This document shows positions 25,164 through 29,911 of a stretch of 29,911 bases of DNA, in pieces. Both the position numbers and the translations under genes were made by a program. This DNA comes from Prolixibacteraceae bacterium (lineage in GTDB: Bacteria; Bacteroidota; Bacteroidia; Bacteroidales; Prolixibacteraceae). Location: contig SKHV01000084.1 in assembly GCA_007116765.1 (NCBI GenBank), forward strand, positions 1 to 29,911, in the 5' to 3' direction. Below the pieces are notes generated by a model. That model was not told the DNA's origin. It saw only the letters and a program-made list of their open reading frames with translations, and made no database searches. Position 1 is the first letter of the stretch. Every line of letters starts with the position of its first letter.

Positions 25164-27077
25164 ATGCATCGGTTTTTAAAAATTACACTTTACGTAAGTT
25201 TGTCTTTTCTTTTAATTGGAAGTGTCAAAGTAAGATCACATGAAAATGACTTTTTCACTGAAGAGTACAATCGTGCACTTGAACAACTTGATGCATCACA
25301 TAAAAAGCTTTACTCATCTCCTTTGAATGCACTATCTCATGCCAAAAATGCTTATTTTTTGGCTTCAAAGATTGACAACGATTCACTCAAATACCTTGCA
25401 TTACGAGCGAAGGGATATGCAAATGGGTACTTAGGGAACTTTGACTTATCACTGCAAAATATGAGTGATGTGTTTCATTATTTTAAGATTATTCACGATA
25501 CATCCAATATGGCTAAAGCCCTTAGCGATATGGCCTATTTAAAGCAAGCCTTATCGGAGCCGGAGAGCGTGGTGATGGATTACAATATTGAATCGTTGAA
25601 GCTTAGAGAAGCAATTGCTGATACTCCGGGAATAGCCTATTCGCTAAATAATATTGGAGCTCTGTATTGGAAATGGGAAAAGTTTGATAAAGCTGTTGAT
25701 TATTTTTTTAAGGCTTTACCCTATTTCGAAAAATTGAATCTTACTGAAGAAATTGCGACTACGACAGGTAATATTGGGGCTTATTATATTGAAAATAATC
25801 AGTTCGACTCAGCTCGAGTTTTTCTTAATAAAGCACTTATTATGTACCGCGATATAAATCATAATTACGGTGAAGCACTTACACTAGCCAATTTCGGCAA
25901 AGTATTATTGCGCGAGTATGATTTAGACAGTGCCTTGTTTTACAATGAGCAGTCGCGAATTATACGTGAGAATATCGGTGACCGCGAGGGACTAACGACA
26001 AATTATTATAATATTGGGTACATTGCATATCAACAACACGATTTTCAAAAAGCAGAAGAACTTCTTTTACTTAGCCTCGATTTTGCCGGACAAATTGGTC
26101 TTTTGCATAAAAAGATTGAGATTACAGAAACCCTATCGGAGTTTTATAACGACAGGAACAATTTTGAAAAGGCATATAATTATCTGAAAACGAGTAAGAC
26201 TTTAAACGACTCAATTTTTGGGGTTGAAAAACATCGTCAGCTTGAAGAAATTAGAGAAAAATATGACTCAGAGCGTAAAGAAAATGAAAACCTGAGATTG
26301 AAAACCGAAAATGAAGCAAGTTACCTTGTTTTGAAGCGTAACAGAATGATTTTTTATATCGCTCTTGGCTTTTCATTATTAATGCTAATTATAATGTATC
26401 TTATATTTTCAACCCGAAGAGCTAAAGATAAGCTCAAAGCATTAATAAACGAGCAACGATTATTGCGATCTCAAATGAATCCACATTTTATTTTTAATGC
26501 AATTTCGGCCATTCAAAATTATATACTGACACATCCGGCTCGCGAAGCTATAAATTATTTGTCAAGTATCTCCTCCCTTATGCGCTTGGTAATCTATAAT
26601 TCGCAAAATGAATTAATTACTATTGAGAGCGAAGAAAAACTTTTGCATAACTATTTAAGTCTTCAGCAATTGCGCTTTCCTAACAAGTTCGATTATGGAA
26701 TTTCGATTTCTGATGGTATTGATAAAGAAAATATTTTTATGCCACCAATGCTTGTACAACCCTTTGTCGAAAACTCCATTGAACATGCATTCAAAAATAT
26801 TGATTATAAGGGTAGTATCATGATTAGTTTTTCGGTGATGAATGAAATGTTAAATGTTGTGATTGACGACAATGGCATAGGTATTTCCGAATCAAAGAAG
26901 ATTAACGATCAGTCTCACCGTCCGTTTGCAATTGATGCTACTTGCGAACGATTGAAAATACTTAACAAAAGAAGTAAAGCAAAAGTGTGTTTCAATATTT
27001 ACGACAAAAGTGATAGATGCGAAGGAAAAGGCACCGTTGTTCGGTTTAGTTTTCCATTAACTATTAAAAAGCATTAA
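25164..27077 (+). CDS. TPR-containing LytS-type sensor histidine kinase
   Basis: A 637-residue kinase. It has a signal-peptide-like N-terminus (about 1-24), a periplasmic stretch of about six TPR repeats (about 40-340; for example IAYSLNNIGALYWKWEKFDKAVDYFFKAL), a coiled coil (about 355-390) and one membrane helix (395-415). The His_kinase domain carries His441 (SQMNPHFIFNAISAIQNYIL), and HATPase_c has PPMLVQPFVENSIEHAF and DDNGIG. This is the common Bacteroidota architecture in which TPRs sense a periplasmic protein or peptide and signal to a LytTR regulator. The cognate regulator starts 6 bp after its stop. A weak -7 box TATCTTTA (25135-25142) lacks a partner box. The signal is unknown. Confidence 0.93.
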   Translation: MHRFLKITLYVSLSFLLIGSVKVRSHENDFFTEEYNRALEQLDASHKKLYSSPLNALSHAKNAYFLASKIDNDSLKYLALRAKGYANGYLGNFDLSLQNMSDVFHYFKIIHDTSNMAKALSDMAYLKQALSEPESVVMDYNIESLKLREAIADTPGIAYSLNNIGALYWKWEKFDKAVDYFFKALPYFEKLNLTEEIATTTGNIGAYYIENNQFDSARVFLNKALIMYRDINHNYGEALTLANFGKVLLREYDLDSALFYNEQSRIIRENIGDREGLTTNYYNIGYIAYQQHDFQKAEELLLLSLDFAGQIGLLHKKIEITETLSEFYNDRNNFEKAYNYLKTSKTLNDSIFGVEKHRQLEEIREKYDSERKENENLRLKTENEASYLVLKRNRMIFYIALGFSLLMLIIMYLIFSTRRAKDKLKALINEQRLLRSQMNPHFIFNAISAIQNYILTHPAREAINYLSSISSLMRLVIYNSQNELITIESEEKLLHNYLSLQQLRFPNKFDYGISISDGIDKENIFMPPMLVQPFVENSIEHAFKNIDYKGSIMISFSVMNEMLNVVIDDNGIGISESKKINDQSHRPFAIDATCERLKILNKRSKAKVCFNIYDKSDRCEGKGTVVRFSFPLTIKKH

Positions 27078-27083
27078 AAGAAT

Positions 27084-27830
27084 ATGTTAAGAACCTTAAT
27101 TGTAGACGACGAACAACCGGTGAGGCAGATGCTCGAAACCGTATTGACGCAATATTGCGATAATGTTGAAATTGTGGGAAGTGCTTATTCTGTGGAATCG
27201 GCATTGGAAGCCATACGTAAACAAAATCCCGATTTAATTTTGCTTGACATTAATCTGCCTGATGGAACCGGCTTTGACTTGCTTGATAAATTGGGCGCAA
27301 AACCTCCAATCGTTGTTTTTATCACTGCCTACAACGATTATGCGGTTAAGGCCTTTAAATTCAACGCAATAGATTATGTTTTAAAGCCAATAAATATTGA
27401 TGAACTGATTGCTGCCATTCAAAAGGCCAGCGATAATGCCGAATATAAAAACTTGTCGCTCAAGCTTCAGAACTTTTTTGCGAACATGTACAATAAGTCT
27501 GAAGACAAGAAAATAGTTCTTAAAACATTCGACAGTATTCATATGGTTAAAGTGCAGGATGTCATTCGTTGCGAGTCGGATCATAATTATACTACATTTT
27601 ATTTCATTAATGGAAGAAAAATAACCGTATCCAAAACTCTTAAAGAATATGACGAAATGCTTTGCGATTATGGTTTTTTTCGCACCCATCAGTCGCATTT
27701 AATAAATATGAATCACATAAGCAGTTTTGAAAAAAACGACGGAGGTTATCTGAAAATGACTGATGGCAATATGGTGCCTGTTTCTAAACGAAAAAGAGAG
27801 GAACTGCTTGATTTGTTTGGAAATATTTAG
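27084..27830 (+). CDS. LytTR-family response regulator
   Basis: A 248-residue regulator. The receiver domain has Asp8/Asp9, phospho-acceptor Asp55 (ILLDINLPDG), Thr81 and Lys101 (LKPIN). The C-terminal LytTR DNA-binding domain (about 145-245) has KVQDVIRCESDHNYTTFYF, FFRTHQSHLINMNHI and VPVSKRKREEL. LytTR proteins bind direct repeats and bend DNA. It lies 6 bp after the kinase and forms a cognate pair. Likely targets are the small LytTR gene and lipoproteins downstream, which is inference from position. Confidence 0.94.
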   Translation: MLRTLIVDDEQPVRQMLETVLTQYCDNVEIVGSAYSVESALEAIRKQNPDLILLDINLPDGTGFDLLDKLGAKPPIVVFITAYNDYAVKAFKFNAIDYVLKPINIDELIAAIQKASDNAEYKNLSLKLQNFFANMYNKSEDKKIVLKTFDSIHMVKVQDVIRCESDHNYTTFYFINGRKITVSKTLKEYDEMLCDYGFFRTHQSHLINMNHISSFEKNDGGYLKMTDGNMVPVSKRKREELLDLFGNI

Positions 27831-27896
27831 CAGGAACTATAATTAAGCTACAAATTGTTAGTTAATCTTCCCGAATAGAAATTCAATTCCGTCGAA

Positions 27897-27965
27897 TTTT
27901 CATTGGCATACCACTACTCGATTCATAAAGCATAAATTTATATAAAAAATGTATGCCAATTAAAA
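27897..27965 (+). promoter_or_regulatory. Long inverted repeat enclosing the start codon of the small LytTR gene
   Basis: ATTGGCATAC (27902-27911) is the exact reverse complement of GTATGCCAAT (27951-27960). After a single C/T mismatch the pairing continues for four more bases (27897-27900 with 27962-27965), giving 14 of 15 pairs across a 39-base loop. The right arm includes the ATG (27953-27955) and next codon. Folded in mRNA this would hide the start codon. A second small hairpin AATTC/GAATT (27885-27889 with 27894-27898) overlaps the outer left arm and would compete. It could instead be a DNA operator. Confidence 0.5.
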
Positions 27966-28303
27966 GCAAAATTGAACCCAATAGTAAAGTGTATTTTCAC
28001 ACTTATAAGTCTGTGTATTTAATTGACCCGGAAAAGATAATTTTTTGCAGAAAGAAAGACTTCGGGGTTGATGTGTGCTATTTGAACAATATCATTGAAA
28101 GTGTTGAGGTTAGTTTTAAAGATCTTGAAAAAAAGATACCCTACCTGTGGAAATGTCATAGCGATTATCTTATTAACCTGAATTACATTGATAAAATAAT
28201 TGATATAAACGAGGACTTGATACGTATGATTAACGGAGTATGTTTACCTGTAAGCAAGGATAATAAACATTTACTAATTAATGAAATTCAAAGATATATT
28301 TAA
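27953..28303 (+). CDS. Standalone LytTR DNA-binding protein
   Basis: A 116-residue protein consisting almost only of a LytTR domain (about 14-115) with no receiver. Blocks align with the adjacent full regulator: IDPEKIIFCRKKDFGV against VQDVIRCESDHNY, LWKCHSDYLINLNYI against FRTHQSHLINMNHI, and MINGVCLPVSKDNKHLL against MTDGNMVPVSKRKREEL. It looks like a diverged paralogue. Without a receiver it may bind constitutively, compete with the response regulator, or be controlled by its own expression. It is 122 bp after the regulator gene and 17 bp before a lipoprotein gene with which it is probably co-transcribed. Its start codon lies in an inverted repeat. Confidence 0.87.
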   Translation: MPIKSKIEPNSKVYFHTYKSVYLIDPEKIIFCRKKDFGVDVCYLNNIIESVEVSFKDLEKKIPYLWKCHSDYLINLNYIDKIIDINEDLIRMINGVCLPVSKDNKHLLINEIQRYI

Positions 28304-28320
28304 ATAAAAATGAATATGCT

Positions 28321-29553
28321 ATGTATAAGAAAAACCGTACGCCAATTCCATTCATGCTGATTGCCTTTTTGTTAATTGTGTTTTTTTCCTGCGAATTTGC
28401 ATTCGACTCAGGATTCAATCAAATACTAATCGACAAACAATGGAAACTAAGTTTTATGAAGTTTTCAAACAAGAGCGAAATAGATTTCGAAGAACAGTCA
28501 AAACTGCTCTTTGATCAAATAGTAAGTTCGTTTCAATTTGATAGCGACAACAGTTATGAATCAAAGACAGAAGTTTACATAATGGGCGAATTAGTTTCTG
28601 AAACATCAAGTGGTACATGGTCTTACAATTCAAATACGAATTTTTTTATGATGGATTCGGATACGTTTACCGTAATATCTTTTTCGGATAAAATAATCGA
28701 ATTAGAAATGTCACAGCATAAAAGCGATTCTTTATTGAGCATGAACTACCCACAGCATGTTGGGAGCAAAGTAGTGTTGGTGCTTGTTCCAATTGATGAC
28801 AATAATGAACCGAAGGATGATGATGTAGAATCGAATTTCAGACTCACTAAAAAAACCAATCAGTCGGCCGATTATAGCAGCGAGCATATATACAGTTACG
28901 AGGGCAGTCGCTTAGTGAAAATTGATATCACACAGAGCAGCGAACATACGCCGCAAACAGAAGAGCGATATTTCTATAAAGGCGACACTGTAACACACAC
29001 ATATTATGTGCCAACTTGGGTTGATGGGACAATTATACCTGTTGAAAAAACAAACATTTTTGTTTTTAACAATGGGAAATTGAATTATTTCAGAGGAAAC
29101 CAAATAAAGGAATACGCCTACAACAGTGGTTTATTGACACATTGCAGAACCCTTGACGATAATGGAAATGTTAAAACAAGCCGAACATGGACTTACAACG
29201 ACCAACATGTATTGGTTTCTTCAACATACGGCTCAACCGAATACACCTATCATTATGAAACTAACCGGATAATCGAAAAAGAAATCTCAGATGGACAAAA
29301 CCGTTATACTACTTACTGGCTTTTTGAAAACGGGAAAAGGGTGAAAATGTACGATGAACAGCTAATAAATGGTAGCTGGAGCCAATCACCTTATGAAACA
29401 TTATATGAATACAATGAACACGGACTTTTGTCAAAAATGACCAAAATTGTACACGGCTCTAAAGATTATACTAATTACGAATACGAAGAGATTCCTGGTA
29501 ATTATCGTGATTTTGATTTCCCGGAAAATAAATTCTTTTGGAAACACCCTTAA
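28321..29553 (+). CDS. Lipoprotein with lipocalin-like N-terminus and YD-like repeats
   Basis: A 410-residue predicted lipoprotein (hydrophobic MLIAFLLIVFFSC, lipobox FFSC). Residues about 35-160 resemble lipocalin-like barrel domains of Bacteroidota (DKQWKLSFM, then SGTWSYNSNTNFFMMDSDTFTVISF). The C-terminal two thirds contain repeated Tyr-rich hairpins such as HIYSYEGSRLVKI, KEYAYNSGLLTH, RTWTYNDQHVLVS and LYEYNEHGLLSKM, similar to YD/RHS-type repeats. Function is unknown. It starts 17 bp after the standalone LytTR gene, so it is a probable target or partner of that regulator, and another lipoprotein gene follows. Confidence 0.75.
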   Translation: MYKKNRTPIPFMLIAFLLIVFFSCEFAFDSGFNQILIDKQWKLSFMKFSNKSEIDFEEQSKLLFDQIVSSFQFDSDNSYESKTEVYIMGELVSETSSGTWSYNSNTNFFMMDSDTFTVISFSDKIIELEMSQHKSDSLLSMNYPQHVGSKVVLVLVPIDDNNEPKDDDVESNFRLTKKTNQSADYSSEHIYSYEGSRLVKIDITQSSEHTPQTEERYFYKGDTVTHTYYVPTWVDGTIIPVEKTNIFVFNNGKLNYFRGNQIKEYAYNSGLLTHCRTLDDNGNVKTSRTWTYNDQHVLVSSTYGSTEYTYHYETNRIIEKEISDGQNRYTTYWLFENGKRVKMYDEQLINGSWSQSPYETLYEYNEHGLLSKMTKIVHGSKDYTNYEYEEIPGNYRDFDFPENKFFWKHP

Positions 29554-29584
29554 ATCATTTAATTCAATAACTAATAATGAACAC

Positions 29585-29911
29585 ATGAAACAACTAAGCT
29601 TTTTTTTAGCATTACTGATTTTATTTCTTCTTTTGGGAAGTTGTATTCCCAACACAGAATGGGATCCCGATAATTTTGAAGTGATAGAACTCAGTTACGA
29701 CAAGCCTTTTTATCATTTCACAAAAGGAGTGTTTAACCGTGATGCTATGCCCGATGACATTGATGGCATGGGGCTGATAAACGAAGCCTGGTGTACTGAG
29801 CTCCCTGCCTTGTGTGGTGGTTTTATTGTTACCGATAAAAGTAGTTTTCACGATTTTACATCGATCCCCGCGGGCGATTTTGACGATTCATGTAATGAAG
29901 TTCCATTAAAC
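29585..29911 (+). CDS. Lipoprotein, partial (runs off the window)
   Basis: An open frame of 109 codons from the ATG at 29585 with no stop before the window end. The start MKQLSFFLALLILFLLLGSC is a lipoprotein signal with lipobox LGSC. The visible mature part is acidic and has Cys residues at three more places (EAWCTELPALCGGF and DDSCNE). I do not recognise the family. It lies 31 bp after the previous lipoprotein gene, in the same orientation, and is probably on the same transcript. Confidence 0.75.
   Translation, partial: MKQLSFFLALLILFLLLGSCIPNTEWDPDNFEVIELSYDKPFYHFTKGVFNRDAMPDDIDGMGLINEAWCTELPALCGGFIVTDKSSFHDFTSIPAGDFDDSCNEVPLN

Noticed and set aside
27902..27960. Invertible promoter segment flanked by the 10-bp inverted repeats
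   Set aside because: The enclosed segment is only 39 bp, has no TAnnTTTG box in either direction, the right arm lies inside the coding start, and no invertase gene is nearby.
29621..29851. 76-codon minus-strand open frame near the window end
   Set aside because: It overlaps the plus-strand lipoprotein frame, which has a convincing signal peptide, lipobox and operon spacing; the antisense frame has none.
1..29911. CRISPR arrays, tRNA/rRNA genes, insertion sequences or prophage
   Set aside because: Gaps between genes were read for spaced direct repeats, cloverleaf-like sequences and transposase or integrase frames; none could be supported.

Overview
This AT-rich window comes from a member of the Bacteroidota, probably a marine or environmental relative of the Bacteroidales/Marinilabiliales. 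Three things support this: a secreted subtilase with a type IX secretion (T9SS) C-terminal sorting domain, promoters of the TTG-N17-23-TAnnTTTG form, and lineage-typical families and gene pairs (DUF3078, recF followed by a short DUF721 protein, LytTR systems with a TPR sensor kinase). No tRNA, rRNA, CRISPR array, transposase or phage gene was seen. Chromosomal housekeeping genes are interleaved with signalling modules.

Layout: (1) 1-2675, a CCTCCCC/GGGGAGG hairpin element, a minus-strand terminator and an orphan CHASE4-like/HAMP/PAS/PAS histidine kinase. (2) 2825-7979, a minus-strand cluster in transcription order T9SS subtilase, xseA, xseB, outer-membrane barrel protein, S41-family lipoprotein protease. 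(3) mnmA on the minus strand, divergent from a heavy-metal efflux locus at 9322-16999: OmpR-type regulator, histidine kinase, TolC-type outer-membrane factor, lipoprotein adaptor, HME-RND pump. A 9-bp direct repeat with exactly 11-bp spacing lies just before the efflux genes, and a third copy lies before the regulator gene; this looks like the regulator's operator. (4) 17129-18451, DEAD-box RNA helicase, followed by a spacer made of degenerate heptanucleotide repeats. (5) ribH, a TPR membrane protein and an uncharacterised membrane protein on the minus strand, divergent from recF-DUF721. (6) An AraC-family regulator, a possible small RNA, then MscS-type channel and DUF3078 barrel genes on the minus strand. 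(7) 25164-29911, a LytS-like TPR sensor kinase, a LytTR response regulator, a standalone LytTR DNA-binding protein whose start codon lies in a 14-bp inverted-repeat arm, and two lipoproteins of unknown function, the last running off the window.

How they work together: the 9322-16999 block is a self-contained sense-and-export unit, probably for divalent metal ions given the pump's TM4 acidic residues. The 25164-29911 block is a candidate envelope-signalling unit (kinase, regulator, second LytTR protein, surface lipoproteins). The strongest non-coding signals are the 11-bp-phased operator repeats, the start-codon-sequestering inverted repeat of the small LytTR gene, and the heptamer spacer. I did not identify a wholly unknown multi-gene system. 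The LytTR/lipoprotein locus is the best candidate for undescribed biology.
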